Shown: positions 28,809-38,251, counted from the stretch's first letter. The stretch is DNA of 64,000 nt from Bizionia saleffrena (GCF_008086175.1 NZ_VSKM01000004.1:229018-293017); one strand, 5' to 3'. Translations and numbers: made by a program. Notes: generated by a model from the sequence alone, not told the origin.

Positions 28809-30524
28809 ATGAAAAAAACTATTTTAATAATCGCCGTATTTGCTTTCAATTTATCTTTATTTGGTCAAATTGATAAACGCACTTTAGAAGATTCAACTCC
28901 TTTTTCTAGTAAGGAAAGAACGGTTTTACAAACAAACGCAGACTTTGTTATTGCCGGTGAATATTTGTATTACAAACTTTTTACTATCGATAATAATACC
29001 TTGAGCACTATTAGTAAGGTCGGTTATGTAGAATTGGTAAACGCCAAAAAAGACGTTGTTTTACAACATAAAATAAAACTTATAGACGGCGTTGGTTATA
29101 GTGATTTCTTTATCCCGTCTACTGTACTTACAGGAATGTACAAAATTGTAGGGTACACAAACTTTAGTAAAAACAATATAAATGAAAGCTATTTTGCTAA
29201 AGACATCTTTATAGTTAATCCTTTCACAGCCAATAGTCAGAAAGTTCAAGACAGTTTAAAAACGACGGCTACCCTAAATTTAAGAGACGCGTTCCCCACA
29301 GAAAACATAACCCACCCTCTACTGTCTATTTCCACACAAAAAAAGGAATATTCTCAAAGAGAACTTATCAGCGTTAACACTGAAATTAATGACAGAATAA
29401 AAAGTGGCAATTATAGTGTATCCATAAGAAAATTAGACTCAATAGAAGCTTTAAACCCTAATAGTAAAAATTATGTTTCAGTAACCAGTTCAGACACGTT
29501 ATATATTCCAGAAATGAGAGGCGAGTTAATTAGTGGAAAAATAACTAATACGGTTAACACACTAGATGTTTCAAATAAATATGTTGCCCTCTCACTGCCA
29601 GGTAAAGATTATACTTTTAAAGTCGCTAAAACCAATAGTAACGGAGCATTTTTCTTCAACTTAAATGAGAACAGTATCAGTCATCGCGCTATCATTCAAG
29701 TCATAGAGAAGAATAAAGAAGATTTTAAAGTGCAACTACAGTCTTTGAGCTCTAATAACTACAACGCGCTGTCTTTTGCTAATTTGAATATAGATTCTAA
29801 ATTAAAACAGACCATTGAAGCACGTAACATTCAAAATCAAATAGAAAATGCCTATTATGAAGAGAAACGGGATAGTATTCTACCTAATGCTGGACCCCAA
29901 TTATTTTATGACGGTTTAGGCATTAAGCACGAGTTGAATGCTTATACGCGTTTTAAAACTGTAAGAGAGACTTTTATTGAAATTGTAAACCAAGCAGGTC
30001 TGCGACAAAATAGTGACGGCACACACAGGTTTGTAGTCTATGATAATGTTCTTAATTACGACCTTATCTCCTCCAACCTAGAACCTTTGCTTTTAGTTGA
30101 TGGAATTATTATTCAGAATAATAATGATGTAGTATTTTACGACTCTAAAAAAATAAAATCAATTACAGTTGTACAAGGGCAATACATCTATGGTTCTAAA
30201 GTGTTTGAAGGTATCATTGATATCGAAACGATAGCACAAGATTTTAAAACCTCTATAAAAGGCGCCTTTTTTATAGAAAAAGACTTAAAAAAATTAGAAC
30301 CCCAAAAAAAATATTTTCAGCCGGAGTATTCTAATACAACACTTCTAAATAATCGTATACCCGATTATAGAAGACAATTATTATGGGTTCCAGAAATTTC
30401 TAAAAATGAGACTCAATTTAAAGCCTATACCTCGGACGTTAAAGGTGTTTTTGAAGTTAAATTGGAAGGCCTTAATAATTTAGGCACGTTTATTAGTACG
30501 TCTACTTTTATTGAAGTTAAATAA
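28809..30524 (+). CDS. Exported protein, probably with macroglobulin-like beta domains
   Basis: This 571-residue protein has a signal peptide (MKKTILIIAVFAFNLSLFGQ). The N-terminal half resembles the MG2-like domains common in Bacteroidota surface proteins (FVIAGEYLYYKLFTID, then SDFFIPSTVLTGMYKIVGYTNF). The C-terminal half contains LLLVDGIIIQNNNDV, similar to plug-type fragments. I recognise the architecture but not a named family. Being in the DUF4249/TonB unit suggests periplasmic or outer-membrane work with the same substrate. The last intact gene before the pseudogene. Confidence 0.68.
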   Translation: MKKTILIIAVFAFNLSLFGQIDKRTLEDSTPFSSKERTVLQTNADFVIAGEYLYYKLFTIDNNTLSTISKVGYVELVNAKKDVVLQHKIKLIDGVGYSDFFIPSTVLTGMYKIVGYTNFSKNNINESYFAKDIFIVNPFTANSQKVQDSLKTTATLNLRDAFPTENITHPLLSISTQKKEYSQRELISVNTEINDRIKSGNYSVSIRKLDSIEALNPNSKNYVSVTSSDTLYIPEMRGELISGKITNTVNTLDVSNKYVALSLPGKDYTFKVAKTNSNGAFFFNLNENSISHRAIIQVIEKNKEDFKVQLQSLSSNNYNALSFANLNIDSKLKQTIEARNIQNQIENAYYEEKRDSILPNAGPQLFYDGLGIKHELNAYTRFKTVRETFIEIVNQAGLRQNSDGTHRFVVYDNVLNYDLISSNLEPLLLVDGIIIQNNNDVVFYDSKKIKSITVVQGQYIYGSKVFEGIIDIETIAQDFKTSIKGAFFIEKDLKKLEPQKKYFQPEYSNTTLLNNRIPDYRRQLLWVPEISKNETQFKAYTSDVKGVFEVKLEGLNNLGTFISTSTFIEVK

Positions 30525-30654
30525 GATTGATATTTATAAAAATAATTCTTGTTACATAATATTGCCAGAAGTTATCAGCGCTAAACCTATTGAAAAACAC
30601 TAAATACCACGTTATTTATTTATAAGAATTGTAGACGTAAAACTCAAAAAAGTA

Positions 30655-31889
30655 ATAAAAGAACTCTATAAAATTTTAACATTAGCGCTCTTTTTAAGTT
30701 GTTTTAATTGCACAGATGAGATTCCTTTAGAAACTCAGGATTTTGAAGACCTTTTAGTGGTTGAAACCACACTTAAAAACGAAGTAAATTAACAAGAAGT
30801 AAAGCTGTCGCGCACCTATCTATGAGAGAGTAATATTAAAATAGTTGAAGAGAATACTTCTGTAGTTATAACAGATAACCAAGGCAACACTTATAATTTT
30901 ATCCAAAATAATATAGGCGCTTACGTTTTTAATGTGGCGTTTGAAGCCCTACCCAACACAATGTATACCCTTAGTATAAAAACCAGCGATGATAAACAGT
31001 ATATATCTTCAAAAACTGAGCTTGCTCCCTTATCGCAAATAGACGATTTATATGCCGAAGTTATTTCTGGCGGAAGAGACGCTAATAAGGTTTAAGTTTT
31101 ACTGAGTAGCAACAATGAATCTACAAATGCACCGTTTTTTAGATATGAATATACAGAGACACACAAAATAAGAGTACCTTATTACGCCTACTATAATCTT
31201 GAACTCTTAAATGTTTTAAATAACAGCAATGACTTTGATTTAACTTTATTACCAAAATTGGAAAGTCAACGTGTCTGTTTTACCACAAACTCTTCAATTC
31301 CCATTATACAAACCTCTACAAATACCCTAAATCAAAATAATGTTAGTAGACTCCCTGTAATAACCATTAATAAAGACGCTGCTCTTTTACGGGAGCACTA
31401 CTCTTTAATGGTAAGACAATATATTCAAACCCCATAAGCCCATAATTTTTACAAAAAAATAAATGAATTAGGCGACCACGAAAGCCTACTTTCAGAAAAT
31501 TAACCGGGCTACATAATAGGAAATATAAATGCCGTCTATAATAAGGATGAACGTATTATTGGTTATTTTTAAGTGTCTTCAGTCTCTTACAAAAAACTCT
31601 ATTTTAATTTTCAAGATTTAAACATTCCTCAACCCTATATCCTTACGACTCTGACTATAGAACGGATGAATTTGAGATTACTAATTATAATGAAAACCAC
31701 CTAAAGTTAAATTATACTTTACATGGAGATAACCAAAACCAACGTGCGCAACTTTTCAAGTTTTTATCACCCAATTGGGCTTATAAGTATGTTGCTGGCG
31801 GCAATGGTATTTACAGAATAGTAAGCCCCTAGTGTGGAAATTACACCTCATATTGCTCTAACATACAACCCGATTTTTGGGAGAATTAA
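30655..31889 (+). pseudogene. DUF4249 pseudogene (copy 3), seven premature stops
   Basis: This is a clear relative of the copy at 32012: the first bases after the start align almost base for base. The ATG is replaced by ATA at 30655. The frame holds in-frame stops at 30790 (TAA), 30823 (TGA), 31093 (TAA), 31435 (TAA), 31501 (TAA) and 31570 (TAA). A one-base deletion lies near 31633-31637, and after it a TAG at 31830. At most stop sites the intact paralogues have Gln, Glu or Lys codons. The original stop matches 31887-31889. It cannot encode a full-length lipoprotein. Confidence 0.93.
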
Positions 31890-32011
31890 TTACTAAAACC
31901 TACTTTTAATACCTAATTTGTGCGATATATTTAATATATTAGTTTACTGCAATAAAAGGGTTTAGTACATTGCAAAGCTTTTGCTTGTTAAAATAATTTG
32001 ACTAAATTAAA

Positions 32012-33271
32012 ATGAAAGAACTCTATAAAATTTTAGCATTAACACTCTTTTCGAGTTGTTTTAATTGCACAGAGGAGATCCCATTAGAAACTCAAGATTT
32101 TGAGGACGTTTTAGTTGTAGAAGCAACTCTTACAAACGAATTAAAACATCAAGAAGTAAAACTTTCACGAACCTATTTTTTAGAAGATAGCAATCTAATA
32201 ATTGAAGATAATGCCTCTGTTTCTGTGTCAGATAGCTTAGGCAATACTTATAACTTTGCACAAAACAGCGAAGGCACTTATGTCTCTAATGAGGAGTTTG
32301 AAGCCTCTGCCAATACAAATTACACGCTCTTAATTACAACCAGCGATGGTAAAAACTATACCTCTTCAGAAACTGCGCTTTCTCCAGTATCGCAAATAGA
32401 CGAGTTGTATGCGGCAGTAAGTTCCGGCGGCACATCGGCAAACAAAATTCAAGTTTTACTAAATAGTAATAATGAATCGACGAACGCTCAGTATTTTAGA
32501 TATGAATTTACAGAAACACACAAAATTGTAGTTCCTCTTTACGGTAATAGTGATGCTTTAATTACTAACATTGTCAACAATGGTTTAGAGTATGAAATCG
32601 TTATTGTACCCAAAACAGAGAATAAAGAAACGTGCTATACTACAAATTCATCAACAGAAATTATTCAGGCATCTACTAGCCAACTCGATAATAATATAAT
32701 TGATAGATTTGTAATAAGAACGATCGAAAAAGATGATGTCTTAATTCGACAACGATACACTATACTAGTAAAACAGTTTGTTCAAAGTATAGAGTCTTAT
32801 AATTTTTACAAAATAATTAATTCTTTAAGCGCTAACGAAAGCTTGCTTTCAGAAAGTCAATCAGGATATGTTATAGGTAATGTTAGAGCCGTAAATAATA
32901 AAAACGAACGTGTTATTGGTTTTTTTGAGGTGGCGACTGTATCCTCTAAACGCCTCTATTTTAATTATGAAGATTTAAATATCCCGCAACCGCCCTACCC
33001 CTACGATTGTTTATATCGTACAAATGAAATATCGGAATTTGTACCCTACCATTTTAATTATAACGAAAACCATTTAATCCTAGATTATAGTTTAAATGGT
33101 GGAGGAATAGGGGTTCCAAACCAAAGAGCTCAGCTTTTTAATTTTTTATCACCTTTTAAAAATTATCAATATATAGGCGGCGAATTTCCTGTTTATTCAA
33201 TTGTTAGTCCAAAATGCGGAGATTGCACCTCGTACTCCTCTAACATACGCCCAGATTTCTGGGAGGATTAA
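32012..33271 (+). CDS. DUF4249 lipoprotein, copy 4
   Basis: The intact 419-residue paralogue has a lipoprotein signal (LALTLFSSCFNCTEEIP). Its DUF4249 body shares LETQDFEDVLVVEATLTNEL, RTYFLEDSN, QPPYPYDC and SPKCGDCTSYSSN with the other copies. It lies 122 bases after the dead copy and has no receptor of its own, so it either uses the receptor at 23548 or has become independent. Its own promoter may lie in 31890-32011, which contains AT-rich sequence without a clear TAnnTTTG. Confidence 0.88.
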   Translation: MKELYKILALTLFSSCFNCTEEIPLETQDFEDVLVVEATLTNELKHQEVKLSRTYFLEDSNLIIEDNASVSVSDSLGNTYNFAQNSEGTYVSNEEFEASANTNYTLLITTSDGKNYTSSETALSPVSQIDELYAAVSSGGTSANKIQVLLNSNNESTNAQYFRYEFTETHKIVVPLYGNSDALITNIVNNGLEYEIVIVPKTENKETCYTTNSSTEIIQASTSQLDNNIIDRFVIRTIEKDDVLIRQRYTILVKQFVQSIESYNFYKIINSLSANESLLSESQSGYVIGNVRAVNNKNERVIGFFEVATVSSKRLYFNYEDLNIPQPPYPYDCLYRTNEISEFVPYHFNYNENHLILDYSLNGGGIGVPNQRAQLFNFLSPFKNYQYIGGEFPVYSIVSPKCGDCTSYSSNIRPDFWED

Positions 33272-33353
33272 GTTGGAAAAATTATTTTAAATACGCGTGT
33301 AATATTTCTTTAATCTATTGGTTTATTAGAAGATAAACTACTAAAAGCTATGA

Positions 33354-33851
33354 TTACATACGGTATAAGAACGAGTCTTCAACGCTATATTCTAGCTCGC
33401 TTTTATCGTCTATAAAATACTTAATAAACAATTCACCCGAAAACTGACCATCGGTAAAATCGGCTATAATCCATTTATGATTTAAAATTCTAATAGAATT
33501 AATCTGCATTCTATTTCCTTCGCTAGACGCGTATGGAATAAGTGGGTGCTGACCTTTCGTTTCGTTTTGTGCATATAAACCATCTTTAATTAATGGTAAT
33601 AATTTAGAAATGTTATAGCCGCTATCTTCAAAATAAGATAAAGCAGGATCGTTCCATTCAATATCAAAAAGAGCTAAATCGGTTATTTTATTATTCAGCT
33701 TTACGATAGAATCTTTATATTTTTCGGTTTGCACTTTATAAGTTGCTACTGTTTTATTACTATCATCGAAAATTTGTTTAGCCGTCATGTATTGAAACAA
33801 CAATATTAACAACGTAAAAATAAACAAGTACATAAATATTTTATTCTTCAT
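33354..33851 (-). CDS. Single-pass membrane protein of unknown function
   Basis: The 165-residue protein has an N-terminal transmembrane segment (IFMYLFIFTLLILLFQYM), a short charged coiled coil (TVATYKVQTEKYKDSIVKLN) and a C-terminal domain with no familiar motif. It should face the periplasm. It lies 25 bases downstream of the MBL hydrolase gene on the same strand, so the two are probably co-transcribed. I recall similar unnamed flavobacterial proteins but cannot give a family. Confidence 0.65.
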   Translation of the reverse strand: MKNKIFMYLFIFTLLILLFQYMTAKQIFDDSNKTVATYKVQTEKYKDSIVKLNNKITDLALFDIEWNDPALSYFEDSGYNISKLLPLIKDGLYAQNETKGQHPLIPYASSEGNRMQINSIRILNHKWIIADFTDGQFSGELFIKYFIDDKSELEYSVEDSFLYRM

Positions 33852-33876
33852 AATATAATTTTATATCTCTTCTTAA

Positions 33877-34656
33877 TTATAGTTCAATTTCTAATTCGTC
33901 GTAAGCCAAAAACACATTTTCGGGTAAATTCGCTTGCACAGCGTCGTGAAATCCTAAATGATGACTAATATGTGTTAAATAGGCCTTTTTAGGTCTTAAT
34001 TTAGTAATAATTTCTAAAGCTTGTTCTAAGTTAAAATGAGAAATATGTTCTTCTTCACGTAACGCATTTATAACTAGAACATCCAAATTTTTAAGCTTTT
34101 GTAATTCAACTTTAGGGATAGTTTTCATATCGGTGATGTACGCAAAATTACCAAAACGATACCCAAATACTTGCAATTTATAATGAAAGCCTTCAATTGG
34201 GATAACAGCCATATTTTGCAACATAAACGGTGCATTCTTTACTTCATTTTCAATGACATTTGGCACGCCAGGGTATTTATTTTCTGTGGCAAAAATATAA
34301 TCAAAACGACGACGCAATTCGCCTAAAACGCGTTTGTGTGCATAAATAGGAATATCGCCTTGTCTAAAAAAGTAAGGTCTAATATCGTCTAAACCAGCCG
34401 TGTGATCAGCGTGTTCGTGCGTAAATATTACACCATCAATCCGGTTGCAATTCGCTCTTAACATTTGGGTTCTAAAATCGGGGCCACAATCTATAACATA
34501 AGTATAGTTTTCCCACTCCACTAAAACCGAAACTCGGAGGCGTTTATCTTTATAATTTTTACTTAAACATACAGGGTGAGTGCTTCCTATAACAGGAATA
34601 CCTTGCGAAGTTCCAGTGCCTAAAAATGTAACTTTCAAATAATATTTCTTTGGCAC
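33877..34656 (-). CDS. MBL-fold metal-dependent hydrolase (PhnP/RNase Z-like)
   Basis: The 259-residue metallo-beta-lactamase-fold enzyme carries TFLGTGTSQGIPVIG near the start and the di-metal motif THEHADHTAGLDD. Later His/Asp ligands lie in AYITDMK and LTHISHHLGFHD. The closest well-known relatives are PhnP-type cyclic phosphodiesterases and RNase Z-like proteins. In Bacteroidota this gene is widespread and unlinked to phosphonate genes, so the true substrate is unknown. It diverges from the gene at 34733. Confidence 0.88.
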   Translation of the reverse strand: MPKKYYLKVTFLGTGTSQGIPVIGSTHPVCLSKNYKDKRLRVSVLVEWENYTYVIDCGPDFRTQMLRANCNRIDGVIFTHEHADHTAGLDDIRPYFFRQGDIPIYAHKRVLGELRRRFDYIFATENKYPGVPNVIENEVKNAPFMLQNMAVIPIEGFHYKLQVFGYRFGNFAYITDMKTIPKVELQKLKNLDVLVINALREEEHISHFNLEQALEIITKLRPKKAYLTHISHHLGFHDAVQANLPENVFLAYDELEIEL

Positions 34657-34674
34657 AAAAATAAACTATTTATT

Positions 34675-34703
34675 TTGTTTCATATAGTAATTTGGTACCT
34701 TTG
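34675..34703 (+). promoter_or_regulatory. Bacteroidota-type promoter
   Basis: TTG at 34675-34677, an 18-base spacer and TACCTTTG at 34696-34703 fit TTG-N17-23-TAnnTTTG. It lies about 30 bases before ATG 34733 and should drive that gene. Confidence 0.65.
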
Positions 34704-34732
34704 TAGTATTCAAATAAATTCCGATTCTACTT

Positions 34733-36187
34733 ATGGAAATCACATTAAAAGGAGATAAAATTATTGCAAGTGTTCCTTCATTAAAAGATAAAGCATTGCG
34801 CATTAACTTAAATGAAAACATTTACGGAACGTTCTCCGAAATTGGTGCTGGACAGGAAACGGTACGTCATTTCTTTAGAGCTGGTGGAGGGTCGGGAACT
34901 ATTGCTAAAGCGATGTCTGCTTACGATAAAGATTTTAGTGATGCCATTTACGGTATTGAAAAAGACAGACGCTACGTTACCGAAGCACGTTTACGTAAAA
35001 TGCTTGATCACGAAATTAACTTGATGGAGCAACGTATAACACGCGATAAACATCCGCATAAAATGTTTTTTAGTTATGCAAATACCGTGGCAACTATAGA
35101 TTTTGCAAAAAAATTTAAAGGGCACGGTTGGATCGGTATAAAATACCAAATAGACGCAGACCAAGCCTATAATGAAATTGTATTACATGTGCGTTTTAAA
35201 GAAAATGATGCGCGCTTACAACAAGAAACATTAGGCAAATTAGGTACAAATTTAATTTATGGCGCCTATTATAAACATAACAAACCGAAGAAACTACTAC
35301 GATATTTATACGATCATTTAGATCAAGATCAATTAGAAATCGACACCATTAACTTCTCTGGACCTGTTTTTGAAAATGTAGATAACCGTTTGATGAGTTT
35401 ACAATTGGTAAAAAACGGAATGACCGATGCCATTATGTTTGCGCCAGATGGTAACAATGTGCTCCCTGCAAAAGTACTTTATAAAAAAAATATTTTAACG
35501 CTACGCGGAAGTTTTAGACCGGTAACGAAAGTAAATATGGATATGTATAAGAAATCTTACGACATGTTCATTAAAGAAAATAAAGTAGATGAAGATAATA
35601 CGCAAGTTATTTTCGAAATTACGCTTTCTAACCTTCGTGCCGAAGGGGAAATTGACGAGCAAGATTTTATGGATCGTGCTAAATTACTATGCTCTTTAGG
35701 GCAAACGGTTTTAATTTCGAACTTTCAAGAGTATTATAAACTGGTAGAATACTTCTCGCAATACACCAAAAGTAGAATGGGCTTAGCGATGGGTGTAAAT
35801 AATTTAATCGATATTTTTGACGAAAAATACTACCGTCATTTAAGTGGTGGTATTTTGGAAGCTTTCGGAAAACTGTTTTTTAAAGATTTACGTGTGTATT
35901 TATACCCAATGGAAAATGAAGATGGCACCATTACAACCAGCGAAAATTTAAAGGTACACCCAAGAATGAAAGAACTTTATAAGTTCTTTAAATATAACGG
36001 AAAAGTAGTAGATATTACAGAATACGATTCTACTACTCTAACCGTGTTTTCTAGAAAAGTTCTTTCTATGATTGCAAAGAATGAAGAAGGTTGGCAAAAA
36101 ATGTTACCTCCGGGCGTGTCTAGTTTAATTATGGAAAAAAGCTTATTTGGCTGTGAGACGGAGCAAGCCAACTGTGACGAAAAGTAA
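34733..36187 (+). CDS. Conserved cytoplasmic protein of unknown function (often mislabelled)
   Basis: This 484-residue protein lacks any signal peptide or transmembrane segment. Typical stretches are FFRAGGGSGTIAKAMSAYDK, IYGIEKDRRYVTEARLRKML and MGLAMGVNNLIDIFDEKYY, with a Cys-containing tail (FGCETEQANCDEK). From memory, relatives in Bacteroidota carry conflicting labels such as TonB-dependent receptor or nicotinate-nucleotide adenylyltransferase. Neither is supported by the residues visible here: there is no plug or barrel and no HxGH nucleotidyltransferase motif. It is monocistronic with a strong promoter and a terminator hairpin, which suggests steady expression. Confidence 0.8.
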   Translation: MEITLKGDKIIASVPSLKDKALRINLNENIYGTFSEIGAGQETVRHFFRAGGGSGTIAKAMSAYDKDFSDAIYGIEKDRRYVTEARLRKMLDHEINLMEQRITRDKHPHKMFFSYANTVATIDFAKKFKGHGWIGIKYQIDADQAYNEIVLHVRFKENDARLQQETLGKLGTNLIYGAYYKHNKPKKLLRYLYDHLDQDQLEIDTINFSGPVFENVDNRLMSLQLVKNGMTDAIMFAPDGNNVLPAKVLYKKNILTLRGSFRPVTKVNMDMYKKSYDMFIKENKVDEDNTQVIFEITLSNLRAEGEIDEQDFMDRAKLLCSLGQTVLISNFQEYYKLVEYFSQYTKSRMGLAMGVNNLIDIFDEKYYRHLSGGILEAFGKLFFKDLRVYLYPMENEDGTITTSENLKVHPRMKELYKFFKYNGKVVDITEYDSTTLTVFSRKVLSMIAKNEEGWQKMLPPGVSSLIMEKSLFGCETEQANCDEK

Positions 36188-36204
36188 AATATAACCCTAT
36201 AAAT

Positions 36205-36234
36205 AAGGCTGCTATTTCTATAAATAGCAGCCTT
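36205..36234 (+). terminator. Hairpin after the 34733 gene
   Basis: A 13-base stem (AAGGCTGCTATTT pairing with AAATAGCAGCCTT) surrounds a CTAT loop. The T run is weak, so it may act as a terminator or as an mRNA-end stabiliser. Confidence 0.7.
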
Positions 36235-36288
36235 GTAACATATTACTTTATTCTATTTATAAATTAAAATTCAATACAATATAAAGCT

Positions 36289-36744
36289 CTACAACTCTAG
36301 TATTTGAGCAGCGTGATCTTTCGTTTTCACTTTATCGATAACGTACGCTATCACCCCGTTTTCATCTACTATAAAGGTTTTTCTATGAATACCGTCGTAT
36401 TCTTTACCCATAAACTTCTTTAATCCCCAAACACCAAAAGCATTAATAACGTCTTTATTTTCGTCGGCTAATAAGGGAAAAGGAAAGTCGTATTTCGTTT
36501 TAAAATTCGATTGTTTTTTTTCAGAATCGGCACTCACTCCTAAAATCTCGTACCCTTTATCTTGTAAAATTTTATAATTGTCGGTTAAGTTACACGCTTC
36601 GGCAGTACAGCCAGGCGTGTTTGCTTTAGGATAAAAAAACACGATTAATTTTTTGCCTTTATAATCTGATAACGAAACCGTTTCACCATCTTGATTATTT
36701 ACCGAAAAATCTGGCACTTTATCTCCTTGTTTTAATGTAGTCAT
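36289..36744 (-). CDS. bcp: Thioredoxin-dependent thiol peroxidase (Bcp/PrxQ)
   Basis: This is a 151-residue peroxiredoxin of the Bcp/PrxQ family that reduces peroxides with thioredoxin. The active motif ANTPGCTAEAC has the peroxidatic Cys46 and a resolving Cys51 five residues later, as in PrxQ. FFYPK before it and the threonine/proline context are conserved. It is cytoplasmic and diverges from nth with a 35-base intergenic space that must hold both promoters or leaders. Confidence 0.95.
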   Translation of the reverse strand: MTTLKQGDKVPDFSVNNQDGETVSLSDYKGKKLIVFFYPKANTPGCTAEACNLTDNYKILQDKGYEILGVSADSEKKQSNFKTKYDFPFPLLADENKDVINAFGVWGLKKFMGKEYDGIHRKTFIVDENGVIAYVIDKVKTKDHAAQILEL

Positions 36745-36779
36745 AGTTGTATTTTTGATTTATACCAAAAATACAATAT

Positions 36780-37448
36780 ATGACGAAGCAAGAAAAGGTA
36801 GAATTTGTTATAAATACGTTAAAAGACTTATATCCAGAGATACCTGTGCCTTTAGATCATACAGATCGTTATACGTTGCTCATTGCTGTTTTACTCTCTG
36901 CACAGTGTACCGATGTTCGCGTTAATCAAATTACCCCATTATTATTTGCAAAAGCAGACAACCCCTACGATATGGTTAAACTTTCAATAGAAGAGATTAA
37001 AGAAATTATTCGTCCGTGTGGCTTATCACCTATGAAAAGTAAAGGTATTTACGGATTGTCTAAAATTATAATTGAAAAACACAACGGAGAAGTCCCAAAT
37101 ACCTACGAGCATTTAGAGGAATTGCCTGCGGTCGGTCATAAAACAGCAAGCGTGGTAATGTCTCAAGGTTTTGGTTTTCCGGCTTTTCCTGTCGATACTC
37201 ATATTCACCGTTTAATGTACCGTTGGAATTTAACCAATGGTAAAAATGTGGTACAGACCGAAAAAGATGCCAAACGTATATTTCCTAAAGACATTTGGAA
37301 CGATTTACACCTTCAAATTATATGGTATGGTAGAGAGTATTCGCCCGCGCGAGGTTGGGATTTAGAAAAAGATATTATTACCAAAACGATAGGGAGAGCA
37401 ACAGTACTTAAGGATTATTATACCAAAAATAAAAAAGCCTTGAAATAA
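36780..37448 (+). CDS. nth: Endonuclease III without iron-sulfur cluster
   Basis: The 222-residue HhH-GPD DNA glycosylase/AP lyase repairs oxidised pyrimidines. The helix-hairpin-helix ELPAVGHKTASVV carries the catalytic Lys, and FPVDTHIHRL carries the catalytic Asp. The usual C-terminal C-x6-C-x2-C-x5-C iron-sulfur motif is missing: the region after IIWYGREYSPARG reads WDLEKDIITKTIG and has no cysteines there. The enzyme should still work, since cluster-less members are known, but its DNA-binding loop must differ. Start ATG 36780. Confidence 0.93.
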   Translation: MTKQEKVEFVINTLKDLYPEIPVPLDHTDRYTLLIAVLLSAQCTDVRVNQITPLLFAKADNPYDMVKLSIEEIKEIIRPCGLSPMKSKGIYGLSKIIIEKHNGEVPNTYEHLEELPAVGHKTASVVMSQGFGFPAFPVDTHIHRLMYRWNLTNGKNVVQTEKDAKRIFPKDIWNDLHLQIIWYGREYSPARGWDLEKDIITKTIGRATVLKDYYTKNKKALK

Positions 37449-37462
37449 ATCAAGGCTTTTAA
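37433..37462 (+). terminator. Bidirectional terminator between nth and the small minus-strand gene
   Basis: AAAAGCCTTGA pairs with TCAAGGCTTTT around AATAAA, with A runs before and after. It overlaps the 3' end of nth and lies at the end of the small gene at 37467. Confidence 0.75.
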
Positions 37463-37466
37463 AAAA

Positions 37467-37610
37467 CTAATTCTGAAGCGCTTCAAACTTCAAATTTTTA
37501 TATTTAATAACACATAAAGCCTTTGAATAATTAAGAATAAAACTAATAGTCTCATCTCGTGGGTTCATTTTAATTTCTGTTTTATTTTTCTTAGAGTAGA
37601 GTTTCGCCAT
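37467..37610 (-). CDS. Small basic protein, 47 residues
   Basis: This short ORF reads MAKLYSKKNKTEIKMNP followed by RDETISFILNYSKALCVI and ends KFEALQN. It sits just downstream of the sigma-factor gene on the same strand, ends at a good terminator, and has a codon pattern typical of the neighbours. I remember similar short proteins (motif MNPR-ETI-FILNYSK) in other flavobacteria, which supports a real gene. Function is unknown; a role near the sigma factor is only a guess from location. Confidence 0.6.
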   Translation of the reverse strand: MAKLYSKKNKTEIKMNPRDETISFILNYSKALCVIKYKNLKFEALQN

Positions 37611-37666
37611 CTTTGGTTTTTAGTTGTTTACAAAATGTAAAACGGCGCACTTTACAAAATATTGTG

Positions 37667-38251
37667 CTAATTGGTTAAAATAATGTTGTGCTTCTCAATT
37701 ACCTTCCTCATATTAATTAATGCATAACGCATACGTCCTAAAGCAGTGTTAATACTTACCCCTGTACGCTCAGAAATTTCTTTAAAACTCATATCATTAT
37801 ACATACGCATCATTAAAACTTCTTTTTGGTCTTCTGGGAGCTCATCTATTAAGCGTCTTACATCACTTTCTACTTGTTCTTTAATAAGCGCTTTTTCAGC
37901 GTTAAGCGTATCACAACTCAATACAGAAAAAATACTAAATTCGCCACTATTATCAAATTTTGGCATCCTGTTATTCTTTCTAAAATGATCTATAACCAAA
38001 TTGTGAGAAATACGCATAACCCAAGGTAAAAACTTACCTTCTTCATTATAAGCACCTCGTTTTAGTGTTTTAATAACTTTAATAAAAGTATCCTGAAAAA
38101 CATCTTCGGCGACATCTCTATCGTACACTTTAGAGTATATAAAGCTAAAGATGCGCTGTTTATGCCTCTTAATTAAAATTTCTAATGAAGATTCATCGCC
38201 TTGAATATAGTTGCTAACTAATGTAGCATCTGAGATTAGTTTGTTTTGCAT
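37667..38251 (-). CDS. ECF-type RNA polymerase sigma factor
   Basis: The 194-residue sigma-70 family factor has region 2 (FSFIYSKVYDRDVAEDVFQDTFIKV and LPWVMRISHNLVIDHFRK, quoted in part) and a region 4 helix-turn-helix (LPEDQKEVLMMRMYNDMS, then FKEISERTGVSINTALGRM). No anti-sigma gene is adjacent. This type, located near uvrA in Flavobacteriaceae, is widely conserved and probably regulates general envelope or growth functions rather than one uptake locus. Promoter: see 38360-38391. Confidence 0.92.
   Translation of the reverse strand: MQNKLISDATLVSNYIQGDESSLEILIKRHKQRIFSFIYSKVYDRDVAEDVFQDTFIKVIKTLKRGAYNEEGKFLPWVMRISHNLVIDHFRKNNRMPKFDNSGEFSIFSVLSCDTLNAEKALIKEQVESDVRRLIDELPEDQKEVLMMRMYNDMSFKEISERTGVSINTALGRMRYALINMRKVIEKHNIILTN

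Noticed and set aside
30655..31889. Stop-codon reassignment or readthrough in DUF4249 copy 3
   Set aside because: Three different stop codons, a lost ATG and a frameshift occur together, while neighbouring genes use these stops normally; decay is the simpler explanation.
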